Positions 5,954-12,874 of a DNA stretch of 16,890 nt are shown here, piece by piece. The first letter of the stretch is position 1. Every line of letters begins with the position of its first letter. The DNA lies in the NCBI GenBank assembly GCA_043779185.1, contig JAYWEQ010000140.1, forward strand, positions 1 through 16,890, in the 5' to 3' direction. The notes under the pieces are model-generated. The model saw only the letters and a program-made list of their open reading frames with translations, was not told where the DNA came from and ran no database searches. A program made the translations under genes and the position numbers. Source of the DNA: JAYWDA01 sp043779185 (lineage in GTDB: Bacteria > Bdellovibrionota > Bdellovibrionia > Bdellovibrionales > Bdellovibrionaceae).

Positions 5954-7054
5954 TCATCGCGGGACCATTTTGACAACATTGACCCCATCCTGACTTGGCA
6001 AGCCATAACCTAATTTCTCAGTTGCGCCTTTGACGTTAATTCCAGCAAGTCTGACATATACATCTGTTGTTGCCATTTTTCGATGACCGACAATCGACAT
6101 CACCGTCACTAGTGGCACCCCCTGGGACAGCATATTGGTTATAAACGTTGCCCTTAGGTCATGAAACTTGACCTCGGTGATACCGATAGCTCGGCAAAAC
6201 TCTCTTAGAACTTGCGCCTGTTCTCCATTGGTCCATTCACGTAAATGGGGTAGCACATCTTCTGAAAAATCCTTGCGGCAATTTTTTATTTCTAAAAGAT
6301 GCCTTTTTAGATCTTCAGAAATTGGCACTACGCGATTTTCTCGTGATTTGGTTGGCGTTACGCCATCTTTGCTTGTCCATTGCTTGGTAACGCTAATAGC
6401 TTCAGCTGAGAAATCAATATCAGTCCATTTGAGCGCATACATTTCACCCGATCTCATGCCTGATAAAAGGGCTACGGCCCAGATCGGATAAAAACGATGA
6501 CTTGCACGCTTGGCCTCTTGCAAAAGTTTCTGCGCCTCTTCTGTTGTCAAAACCTTTTGATCCGATGGCGGCAGTTGCACGCTAATGCCTTGGGTTGGAT
6601 TTTTTAAAATCAATCCGTCCTCAAAAGCCATCTGAAAAATTCTTTTCAGCATTTTCAGAACACTTTTGCGAACAAAGGCACTGGCCGATGAATCCATTTT
6701 TTGAAAGATAAATTCAAAAATCTCGGCTTTTGAAAAACTAGCAAGTTCTCTTTTCTCCCAGTCTTTTGGGAGCCATTTGGCCAAAGTTTTCTTGTAGCCT
6801 AAAAGCGTTGATTCTTTTCTTTCAAATTTCATCCGATGGATGCACTCAAGCAGCCAATCGTTCCAAAGCCAAGAAGCTCCAGCATTGTCCAAGAATTGGT
6901 CCAAGTCTTTTCTTAGTTGATATTCAGCATCTTTTGCTAAACGCTCAGAGGTGATTCCTCTTTTTCTGCGCCCGACTTGTTTGCCATGATTGTCAGTTTG
7001 CTTGACAAAAACTTCGTACATTTTCTTTCCGTTTTTTATATAGGACTTGATCAT
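5954..7054 (-). CDS. int: Tyrosine recombinase / phage-type integrase
   Basis: From the ATG at 7054 (GGAG six bases before) the protein has 366 residues. The order is an N-terminal strand-rich arm-binding region (about 1-40), a SAM-like core-binding domain (about 60-160) and the catalytic domain (about 165-350). All active-site residues are visible: Arg201 (LSGMRSGEMYAL), Lys236, His298 and Arg301 (FHDLRATF), His324 (VGHRKM) and Tyr333 (TTDVYVRL). It should integrate and excise a mobile element. The stop lies near the 15-bp att-like repeat, the usual arrangement. Upstream, on the same strand, are two replication-relaxation-like genes. Its ribosome site is buried in a perfect hairpin, suggesting translational control. 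An upstream in-frame ATG at 7129 lacks support. Confidence 0.93.
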   Translation of the reverse strand: MIKSYIKNGKKMYEVFVKQTDNHGKQVGRRKRGITSERLAKDAEYQLRKDLDQFLDNAGASWLWNDWLLECIHRMKFERKESTLLGYKKTLAKWLPKDWEKRELASFSKAEIFEFIFQKMDSSASAFVRKSVLKMLKRIFQMAFEDGLILKNPTQGISVQLPPSDQKVLTTEEAQKLLQEAKRASHRFYPIWAVALLSGMRSGEMYALKWTDIDFSAEAISVTKQWTSKDGVTPTKSRENRVVPISEDLKRHLLEIKNCRKDFSEDVLPHLREWTNGEQAQVLREFCRAIGITEVKFHDLRATFITNMLSQGVPLVTVMSIVGHRKMATTDVYVRLAGINVKGATEKLGYGLPSQDGVNVVKMVPR

Positions 7055-7056
7055 TG

Positions 7057-7077
7057 TTTTCTCCTTATCGGAGAAAA
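7057..7077 (-). promoter_or_regulatory. Hairpin hiding the integrase ribosome-binding site
   Basis: In the mRNA sense the sequence is TTTTCTCC-GATAA-GGAGAAAA, a perfect 8-bp stem with a 5-base loop. Its 3' arm contains the only good Shine-Dalgarno site (GGAG) of the integrase, and the start codon follows two bases after the stem. Folding would block ribosome access, so translation may need unfolding by temperature, a protein or an upstream ribosome. Confidence 0.55.
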
Positions 7078-7154
7078 CGCAGCACCGAACTGATCGCCTA
7101 CAACCTGAAAGAAAAATTTCTTCCCACACTCTTCAGTTTTCAAAGAACTCGAAT

Positions 7155-8015
7155 TCATAGATAACACTCACTTTCATGTGGGTCACGAAATAGATCTTGT
7201 CTGTCTGTGAGGACTCTTTTAATTGGATCTAAAAAACAATTATGAAGCGATGGTAAATCTTGACGCTCGGGATCTTCATTTTTTTGAATACAGTGCACTT
7301 GGGCAATGCTTTTACCGACTTGTGTACCTGCCAAAATTTTTGCATTCCAATGGTTTTCAAGAAAGTGATTGAGCAAAATAAAATTGTGTTTTCCCGCTAT
7401 GCCAAAAATATTTTGCAGGAGTTTGATTTGGGAGGGCTCTTTGACCAACCAAAGGACCAAGGCAATATTTTTATTTTCATAAAACGGTACAGAGTACTCG
7501 TATCGACTTTTCTTTTTTGTACTAAGCTCAACTTCAATACAAATATACCCATCTTGTCCGTCAAGAGTAGTCAGTCCGTCGGGCCTACGAATTTTAAATG
7601 CCTCTGCGGCTATGACTTCGGAAGGGTCGGCAATGCTTCGTAATTCCCTTTCCGTAACAAACTCATAGTGACTTCTATTTTTTGAGATTGGAATATCACC
7701 CACTTGAAAAGCATTGACGATAAGATCGTGGGCATAGTGTTCTGACCTTAGGCCATTTTCTTTTGGATGCTTACCTTTAAAATCAATCTCAAGAAGACTC
7801 TTGGGTCGCAAGCGATAGTAGCTTCTGCTCGATCTTACTTCGGCATCGCAGAGATATCTGTCTTTGGTAAGCGCACGCACACATGAGGTCACGTAGTCCA
7901 AGCTTGCGTCGGAATCCATGAGCGTGTGAACTTGTGTTGTGGTCAGCATCTTCCACCGATAGACCTGCCACAGGATGTGACGTTTGATGGGGGTTAGGGG
8001 CTTGTTATTTCTCAT
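7155..8015 (-). CDS. Replication-relaxation-like winged-helix/nuclease-fold protein, copy 1
   Basis: The ATG at 8015 has GGAG eight bases before it and gives 286 residues; two ATGs further upstream lack such a site. The N-terminus (about 8-70) is a winged helix: HILWQVYRWKMLTTTQVHTLM, then VTSCVRALTKDRYL and a SYYRL wing. A second domain has RRPDG (Asp146), then YICIEVELSTKKKSRYEY (Glu161, Glu163, Lys167-169) and VLWLVK. That D...ExE...K pattern resembles the restriction-endonuclease-like core seen in replication-relaxation (MobC-like) proteins of plasmids and integrative elements. DNA processing or relaxation during element replication or transfer is inferred. It lies 100 bases upstream of the integrase, on the same strand. 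It is related to the next gene upstream. Confidence 0.6.
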   Translation of the reverse strand: MRNNKPLTPIKRHILWQVYRWKMLTTTQVHTLMDSDASLDYVTSCVRALTKDRYLCDAEVRSSRSYYRLRPKSLLEIDFKGKHPKENGLRSEHYAHDLIVNAFQVGDIPISKNRSHYEFVTERELRSIADPSEVIAAEAFKIRRPDGLTTLDGQDGYICIEVELSTKKKSRYEYSVPFYENKNIALVLWLVKEPSQIKLLQNIFGIAGKHNFILLNHFLENHWNAKILAGTQVGKSIAQVHCIQKNEDPERQDLPSLHNCFLDPIKRVLTDRQDLFRDPHESECYL

Positions 8016-8216
8016 TTGTAAAACTCCATTCATTAATTTTTTGGGGGACCCCACAGGCCCCCCACCACAGTCAGATTGCTTTTTGATGTCGCTAAAAATT
8101 AAGCTGTTGAAATTCCTCAGTAATTTTCTTGTCTAAAATTCAAATTTATTAAGTAGCGTTTGCGTGTGACAGGCAAACGACACCTCTTCGACAGGAAAAT
8201 GACTGCAAACGACAAC
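8016..8216. other. Spacer between the two relaxation-like genes, with repeats
   Basis: The 201-bp spacer holds GCAAACGACA twice (8173-8182, 8205-8214; 32-bp period) and an inverted GTTTGC just before, which can pair as GTTTGC...GCAAAC. Near the downstream gene, GGGGG-ACC...CCCCC can form a GC-rich hairpin around 8043-8064. No gene is seen. The repeats could bind one of the neighbouring winged-helix proteins. Confidence 0.45.
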
Positions 8217-9155
8217 CTATCTTTTGTAACGTGCATGAATTCCCCACGCCTTTTGAGGGTTAGCTTTGTAGGGACACTGGATTTGCTGGAAAGTTCGAGT
8301 GGTCCCTAGGAGAGTGTCTTTGATATAATCCTGTGGCGAATATCCAAAGGTTGAAACTTCGGAATTTTGGATGACTCCGACGTATTCTGAGCCAAAGATT
8401 TCGCAGATTTTCCTGTCAGTATCAGGTCCAGTAAGAACTTCTGCATCCCAAACCTTTTTGATCAGGTCACTTGCCAAAATAAAATTAATCTTGTCGATAA
8501 AATCCAAGTGATTCTGCGCGACCTTGAGTAATTTCGCCAGGGCTTCGTTGTCGCGAACCACCCAGAAAATTTTTGTGATGTGTTTTTGCGTCTTATAGAA
8601 TTCAAAAATTCGCTCAAAGTGAATCATTGTTTTCTTTTTCAGGTCACATTCAATAGCCCAGTATTTCCACTGATTGTTATCGGCTAAACGTTGAATCAAA
8701 GCGCCAGGGATGTGTTGGCTCTGGAATCTTAAAGCTTCTGGTAAATCTTCGGCAGGTGTTTTTAGGATTTCATTCATCGTGAAAACCTCGTAGGGCTTTT
8801 CTTTGAATAAAATAGAATTGCCCAGAGCCAATGCTTGAATCAGCAAGAGCTCTTCAAACAAATAGCTGCGCTCACTGACATCATTATAGTCACCAGCTAT
8901 TTCTTGCACACAGCGATTACCCCTTGAGGTGATCATGAATCCCCGCAGTTGATTGTCGAAACTTTCTTTTCTGTCGACGTGGAGGTCATTGAATTTGCGC
9001 AGTCGCCCCTCGACAAAACCAGTTGGTAAGTCAGGGCATCCGTATCGGACCAGTAGACTTGCAGTTGAAACCTGCCATTTCCATAAAAATTGAAAAAGCT
9101 GCAGTTCACGCTGGTTCAAGTTAGTGCTATCGTATTTGCGGTTAATGGTTGTCAT
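8217..9155 (-). CDS. Replication-relaxation-like winged-helix protein, copy 2, altered active site
   Basis: This 312-residue protein begins at an ATG preceded by a long G-run (GGGGGG) ribosome site. The N-terminal winged helix (about 14-80) reads RELQLFQFLWKWQVSTASLLV and ends in RGFMITSRG. The second domain parallels copy 1: IPGALIQ, then KYWAIECDLKKKTMIHFERIFEFY, IFWVVRD, and a C-terminal INFILASDLIKKVWDAEVLTGP that matches the other gene's HNFILLNHF...WNAKILAGT. Where copy 1 has RPDG this one has IPGA, so the putative catalytic Asp is missing, although Glu169, Asp171 and the lysines remain. It may be a non-catalytic partner. It is the first gene of the module and faces the TTGGACA repeat field. 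No symbol is justified. Confidence 0.58.
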   Translation of the reverse strand: MTTINRKYDSTNLNQRELQLFQFLWKWQVSTASLLVRYGCPDLPTGFVEGRLRKFNDLHVDRKESFDNQLRGFMITSRGNRCVQEIAGDYNDVSERSYLFEELLLIQALALGNSILFKEKPYEVFTMNEILKTPAEDLPEALRFQSQHIPGALIQRLADNNQWKYWAIECDLKKKTMIHFERIFEFYKTQKHITKIFWVVRDNEALAKLLKVAQNHLDFIDKINFILASDLIKKVWDAEVLTGPDTDRKICEIFGSEYVGVIQNSEVSTFGYSPQDYIKDTLLGTTRTFQQIQCPYKANPQKAWGIHARYKR

Positions 9156-9279
9156 TATTTCCCCCCTAAGGATTCGGTGCGATGATTCGCACAGGGGGTG
9201 CTCATTGCCAGTGACGAACCAAGGGGCTAAAAATCTTATGTGATTGATTTTTCAAATGAAAATAAAGTTTGATGGGTGG

Positions 9280-9401
9280 CCAAGAAGTTGGACAAAACAC
9301 CCTTAGATGGACAACTTCTTGGACACGCAAGATTTGACTAAGAATTTCAATGATTTGAGTGGCCAGCTTTTGGGACAGCCGTGTCCAACTAAATTGGGAC
9401 A
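9280..9401. repeat. Iteron-like cluster of TTGG(G)ACA words with an 11-bp inverted repeat
   Basis: TTGGACA occurs at 9288-9294 and 9319-9325, ATGGACA at 9307-9313, TTGGGACA at 9370-9377 and 9394-9401, and the reverse TGTCCAA at 9382-9388. CCAAGAAGTTG (9280-9290) and CAACTTCTTGG (9312-9322) are a perfect inverted repeat. The cluster lies just upstream of the relaxation-like pair and integrase, where an origin or a regulator-binding field of an integrative element would be expected. Frames across it look non-coding. Confidence 0.5.
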
Positions 9402-9454
9402 CTCTTCGGAGTTAAAACTTAAGAAGCTTTCGGTGTGATGGTGAAGGTAAAAGT

Positions 9455-9480
9455 AAGCTCTGTCTAGGCTGACAGAGCTT
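9455..9480 (-). terminator. Terminator-like hairpin after the minus-strand exported-protein gene
   Basis: AAGCTCTGTC (9455-9464) and GACAGAGCTT (9471-9480) form a perfect 10-bp stem with a 6-base loop. On the minus strand it is followed by ACTTTTACC; on the plus strand by TGTTGG. It lies 113 bases past the stop of the gene at 9593-9874 and best serves that transcript. It also separates it from the repeat field. Confidence 0.6.
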
Positions 9481-9592
9481 TGTTGGTGCGCCGGAGGAAT
9501 ATTCTCAAGGGGTTTAGAGTGCTCCAAAGAGATCTACTTTATACCGCTTCGAAAGAACGCTTGCAGTAGCGTCGGTGAGCAAAAAGGGAGTT

Positions 9593-9874
9593 CTACCGTA
9601 CTTGTCCTGGACGGCCTGTTTTACAAAGCATTTGAGACGAGAGAGCTTCACGACAATTGATTCCGCCATCGCGATCACCCTGGGTCCATTCACTGCTAAA
9701 GGCGCCCAATTTAAATTGTTTTCCTGTCGTTAAATTAACAACCACCAATGCGGAATGAGACTGATCAAGTTGGGCACAGGCACAAACAAAAGGCCCGTTA
9801 GCCTCATCATTATTATCGGCATAAGCTGAGAGACACAGGGATAAAAGGGTTATAATCGTCATCAAGATTCTCAT
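9593..9874 (-). CDS. Small exported protein with four cysteines
   Basis: I choose the ATG at 9874 (GGAG eight bases before) over 9913. The 93-residue product starts MRILMTIITLLSLCLSAYA, a clear signal peptide with likely cleavage after AYA. The mature part of about 75 residues has PFVCACAQLDQSHSALVVV, TTGKQFKLGAFSSEW, and GGINCREALSSQMLCKTG. Four mature cysteines suggest disulfides in the periplasm or outside. I recognise no named family. It is monocistronic, followed by a 10-bp-stem terminator. Confidence 0.7.
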   Translation of the reverse strand: MRILMTIITLLSLCLSAYADNNDEANGPFVCACAQLDQSHSALVVVNLTTGKQFKLGAFSSEWTQGDRDGGINCREALSSQMLCKTGRPGQVR

Positions 9875-10192
9875 AAATGTACTCCAGTTCATTAAGTTAA
9901 AGATTTCTGACAAATTTATGCTGCTGGAAGTATGCCTGTATAAAATGAGGTTTAATTGGAGATGAGGAAAACGAGTCGTCTATGTAAACTCTCTACAGCC
10001 ATTTTTTGTCAATATTTTATGGTTGTGTAAAGTGTTGGCAATTGACCAACAAATCAATAAGGCCAGCTCAGAAAATCGAATTAGCCAGCCCACGAAAGGC
10101 CAATGAAGCGGCCTTGCAAACTTGTCGACTATACCGCTGCCGAGGCGCCGGAGTTTGCCCAAAAGGGCCCCTTAATTGCAAAGTAACCTATC
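9875..10192. other. Divergent intergenic region, no gene seen
   Basis: This gap between two divergently transcribed exported-protein genes should hold both promoters. I see TTTATACA-like boxes near 9940 on the minus strand but no confident pair. GTTGGCAATTGACCAAC (near 10034-10050) is a nearly perfect palindrome and GGCC...GGCC repeats near 10099-10116 are present. Frames here have no convincing start sites. Confidence 0.4.
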
Positions 10193-11323
10193 ATGCTACG
10201 ATGCTTATCTAATTTAAAATTCAACACGCTTATGGTGCTTTTATTGGTCCTATGCACATTAACACCGTCAAAAAATTTGGCAGCTGTCATATGTTCAGAC
10301 ATTTTTGATTCAACTCATGATGATAAAACCTCAATTCAAAAACAACTACTTAGATCATCGGCCGAGGCCTTAGGATTAGCTATCGACTTTGTACCCCCAT
10401 CAACAAGCTCATTTGGACCATCTATTATAAAAGAGACAAACTTTCAAATTCGTAAAAAAGAAAATCAAAAAATGCTAAAGAGCCTTCCGAACCATATTAC
10501 ACCTGAATTCGAAAGATTAGTTATCGATTCTGTTCAGCCAATGAGCTTAAGCCCTGGCATATTTAGAATAAAAATTTCAACTGATCATGGAAATATAAAA
10601 TATAACGATTCAATAGGATCCCAGTATCAAAAAAAGATAATTCATCGTTATTATGTTCTTTATTCAAAAATTGCAAATTTTGTCTACGAACTTCAAGGGC
10701 TAGAGCCTAAAAATCCAATTACAGGCGCACGCATGTTTGGTGAAAATCTTGAAATTTTATCAAATAACTCAAAGGTTGATTTATTTTTATTATTTGACGA
10801 AGCTGTTTGGAAAACTCAGGTTCGCCAACTTGAAAAAATTTGGTCTCAATATTTAGTCAATCAAGATAGATCTGCTTTTGGAGAGCTTTTTCAAACGAAC
10901 TTAGCTGTTTTACCTTTTGCTGGTGTGACGACAGTACAATCAAAGGACGCTCAAGGAGAATACTATGAGCTTAAAAGATATTGGAAAAATGCTTTCGAAG
11001 ACCCCTATGATCTTTTAACTATTCAAAATAAAAATGACTTTGTATTACGACATAAATTACTTGAATCAATAATTTATGAACTACCTCCTCAGTCTAGATT
11101 GAAAATCAAATCGCATACAATAATTCATACCAAGGCTTATGGGCGACTTGGATTTTCAAAAACGAATGCATTAATTGATAAAAACTACCCAGATGTACAA
11201 GTTGATTTACTTGAAACTACGCGAGAAATTGCTTTGGAAAAAATAGCTAAAATTTTAAAGGATTCAAAAGCAGATCCGTCAATCCAGCCCGACAGTTCTC
11301 TCGATGCTCCTGTAACCGACTAA
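10193..11323 (+). CDS. Unrecognised exported protein (376 aa)
   Basis: The N-terminus MLRCLSNLKFNTLMVLLLVLC then TLTPSKNLAA forms a basic start, hydrophobic core and small-residue cleavage region, so export is likely. The mature part (about 345 residues) begins VICSDIFDST and is rich in Lys, Asn, Ile and Tyr, with no motif I can assign. Segments such as KIIHRYYVLYSKIANFVYELQGLEPKN look helical and the C-terminal 60 residues are charged. The ribosome site before the ATG is weak (AAAG). The gene is markedly more AT-rich than the dehydrogenase at the left edge, consistent with separate acquisition. Its last 77 bases overlap the 3' end of the minus-strand tetR gene. It may be a secreted effector-like or envelope protein; that is a guess. 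Confidence 0.7.
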   Translation: MLRCLSNLKFNTLMVLLLVLCTLTPSKNLAAVICSDIFDSTHDDKTSIQKQLLRSSAEALGLAIDFVPPSTSSFGPSIIKETNFQIRKKENQKMLKSLPNHITPEFERLVIDSVQPMSLSPGIFRIKISTDHGNIKYNDSIGSQYQKKIIHRYYVLYSKIANFVYELQGLEPKNPITGARMFGENLEILSNNSKVDLFLLFDEAVWKTQVRQLEKIWSQYLVNQDRSAFGELFQTNLAVLPFAGVTTVQSKDAQGEYYELKRYWKNAFEDPYDLLTIQNKNDFVLRHKLLESIIYELPPQSRLKIKSHTIIHTKAYGRLGFSKTNALIDKNYPDVQVDLLETTREIALEKIAKILKDSKADPSIQPDSSLDAPVTD

Positions 11324-11864
11324 AATCATTCATCGCAACAATGTAAAAAAAATGCCCATACATATGAGAATGCAAACTTGTAACTTGCCTATCAATGGTC
11401 AGTTGCATTTTATTTTTAAAATGCTCACTCATAATCAAATAGCTTTGAATTCTGGACCGGCCAGCATTCCGAGCCTCAAACATAAACTTATTCAGCTCTT
11501 TTATCTGAGGAGCCAGTTGATACAAAACCAAGCCTAACTTTGAAAGTTCTGGCTCAGCCTCCATCCAATTAAACATCCCATCAGCAATTGCATAAATCTT
11601 TTCAGCATTGCTAAATTCTGTATCTGCCAGAGCCTTCAAGGTATAAAGTTGTCCTGTTTCGCTCCATTTGCTGGCTAATTGCAAAACAATCGCTTCTGGA
11701 TCAGTGTAGTGATAATTCACACGTTGTTTGCTAATTCCAAGCTCGCTGGCTACGGCCGTTAAGCATACCCCCCCATACCCATGTCTATTTAATATAGAAA
11801 TAGAAGCCCCCAGGACTTGTTCTTTTGGATCTGATGACTTTAACAGCTTGTTCATGTCGAACAT
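11247..11864 (-). CDS. TetR-family transcriptional regulator
   Basis: The 205-residue protein has a TetR-type N-terminal HTH: VLGASISILNRHGYGGVCLTAVASELGISKQRVNYHYTDPEAIVL (about residues 17-62), with the usual YHY...P after the recognition helix. The C-terminal ligand domain is helical and typical in length. A start at 11855 (MNKLL) is also possible; neither has a strong ribosome site. It is divergent from the small exported-protein gene at 11991 across 126 bp that hold overlapping promoters and an 18-bp palindrome, so it probably represses itself and that gene. Its 3' end overlaps the opposing gene by 77 bp, which would give antisense transcripts unless they terminate. Confidence 0.85.
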   Translation of the reverse strand: MFDMNKLLKSSDPKEQVLGASISILNRHGYGGVCLTAVASELGISKQRVNYHYTDPEAIVLQLASKWSETGQLYTLKALADTEFSNAEKIYAIADGMFNWMEAEPELSKLGLVLYQLAPQIKELNKFMFEARNAGRSRIQSYLIMSEHFKNKMQLTIDRQVTSLHSHMYGHFFYIVAMNDFSRLQEHRENCRAGLTDLLLNPLKF

Positions 11865-11890
11865 ACTAACAGGTTTTTATATTTTTTACT

Positions 11891-11933
11891 ATATTAAAAA
11901 AATATTTTACTTTTGTAAAATTAAGTATATAAT
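11891..11933. promoter_or_regulatory. Divergent promoters with shared palindromic operator
   Basis: The palindrome ATTTTAC-TTTT-GTAAAAT spans 11904-11921. On the minus strand TTTACA (11919-11914) lies 17 bp from TAATAT (11896-11891), a tetR promoter. On the plus strand TATAAT (11928-11933) has TTTACT (11906-11911) 16 bp before it, serving the gene at 11991. The palindrome contains both -35 boxes, so one bound TetR dimer could shut both promoters. Confidence 0.6.
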
Positions 11934-11990
11934 GCAAGACATCAAATGAATGAGAGCTAATTCTTAGTCATTATATAAAGGAAACTTTTT

Positions 11991-12308
11991 ATGAAAAAAT
12001 CTGTATTAATTACTGTGATCACGATGCTTACTTTTGCAGGCGCAAGTGCTCATGCGAAATGCGTTCTTTCATCAAGTCACCAGACAAACTTAGTCAATGC
12101 AAACAAATGGATTTTACAAGCCGAAGAAAATGATCTGAAAGTAATTGTGTCACTAAGCCCAGATACTCAAAGCGTAACTCAAATGCGAATTAAGGATTTA
12201 TCGCTTGGAACTGTTATTATTTCTGATACGACAGCGCCACTGAGTAGCCTTCCTACACTTACTTATGAAAAAAATGGGCAAACATTTAATTTGATCTGTG
12301 GAAATTAA
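11991..12308 (+). CDS. Small exported protein (105 aa) under TetR-linked promoter
   Basis: AAAGGAAACTTTTT precedes the ATG. MKKSVLITVITMLTFAG then ASAHA is a clear signal peptide, with cleavage expected before KCVLSSS. The mature protein of about 83 residues has Cys near both ends (KCVL and LICGN), which could close a disulfide, and reads like a small beta-rich domain (LKVIVSLSPDTQSVTQMRI, GTVIISDT). No family recognised. It resembles the product at 14482-14742 in size, signal peptide and terminal Cys, but I cannot show homology. Expression likely depends on the divergent TetR regulator. Confidence 0.75.
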   Translation: MKKSVLITVITMLTFAGASAHAKCVLSSSHQTNLVNANKWILQAEENDLKVIVSLSPDTQSVTQMRIKDLSLGTVIISDTTAPLSSLPTLTYEKNGQTFNLICGN

Positions 12309-12449
12309 ATAATAAGAAAGTTGGACTTTGAATACCATTTGAAAAACCCAAAATTGGTTTAATCTCAAAAAATTCAAAACTACGTTTGTCATGATTGCTC
12401 ATCGTCTGGACTGTATCACTAATTTATTTTCACGCCTCAAAACCAAATG

Positions 12450-12636
12450 ATTAGCGACGGAGACCCATTAGCTTGCGCAGAGCCTTAGCGGACAGCCGGG
12501 AACGCCTAAGTTGCTCTTAAATGCTCGCCATGCTGAACTAAACCCAAATCTACACAAAAATTACAGATTAGATGGCTTGGTTTCCCGGCCATTAATTATC
12601 CATAAAGCCTGTTCATCTCTGAACGGGCTTTTTTAT
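12450..12636 (+). ncRNA. Candidate small RNA or long structured 3' UTR
   Basis: GCCGGGAA (12495-12502) can pair with TTCCCGGC (12582-12589), closing about 80 bases that include a second stem AATCT...AGATT (12547-12551 with 12565-12569). An intrinsic terminator at 12605-12636 ends it, nearly 300 bases past the nearest plus-strand stop. It matches no RNA family I know (not tmRNA, 6S, SRP or RNase P by motif). I found no confident promoter, so it could instead be the 3' UTR of the gene at 11991. Confidence 0.35.
12605..12636 (+). terminator. Strong intrinsic terminator
   Basis: AAGCC-T-GTTC, loop ATCTCT, GAAC-G-GGCTT then TTTT. The stem is 10 bp including one T-G wobble, with a U-run directly after. 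No coding gene ends close upstream. Confidence 0.8.
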
Positions 12637-12874
12637 TTAAGAAACTTATTTTGAAAATGTTAATGATCTCTCCCCGATTGTCCAATTGGGGTTAAAGCAT
12701 TTTTCCTTTTGGTTTTCTGAAAATTCGAACGAACCCATTCGACGTGAGGCAGTCTTCGCCTCGAGCCATGGGCGTGATGCTTTTATACGGAAAAAAATTC
12801 ATGGGTCATGAAAAGGTTAAAATTGATAATAAAGTGTGTTACCACAATCTGAATTTAACCTCGGAGTCCAACCA

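Larger units (their letters stand above)
12309..12874. other. Long intergenic region with a candidate structured RNA
   Basis: No coding frame is convincing. The segment 12450-12600 is more GC-rich than its flanks and is followed by a strong terminator. Further right, CCCCGATT-GTCC-AATTGGGG (12672-12691) and GAGGC...GCCTC (12746-12762) are hairpins in the likely leader of the lipoprotein gene. Confidence 0.45.

Noticed and set aside
5864..5960. Complete tRNA gene on the minus strand at the integrase-proximal repeat
   Set aside because: Only the CTCCCCGACCA-like end is present; no matching GGGGAGA 5' strand, T-arm or anticodon stem is found.
5799..5993. 64-aa plus-strand frame after recombinase copy 2
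   Set aside because: No ribosome site, overlaps the integrase 3' end and the att-like repeat, and has no similarity to the VLAASTGQLPR proteins expected by analogy with copy 1.
7055..7129. Upstream ATG for the integrase giving a 391-aa protein
   Set aside because: Its extra 25 residues (Cys-rich) read through the hairpin and lack a ribosome site; the ATG at 7054 has GGAG at the right distance.
9202..9527. Minus-strand frames across the TTGGACA repeat field
   Set aside because: They run through repeats and hairpins, lack ribosome sites and recognisable sequence, and fit non-coding DNA better.
12450..12600. c-di-GMP (GEMM) or other known riboswitch
   Set aside because: The conserved cores I know do not match, and no gene follows directly after the terminator.
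12668..12685. Third copy of the att-like 15-bp repeat (reverse, TCTCCCCGATTGTCCAATT)
   Set aside because: Only partly similar, with an insertion in the middle; it is better explained as the 8-bp hairpin at 12672-12691.
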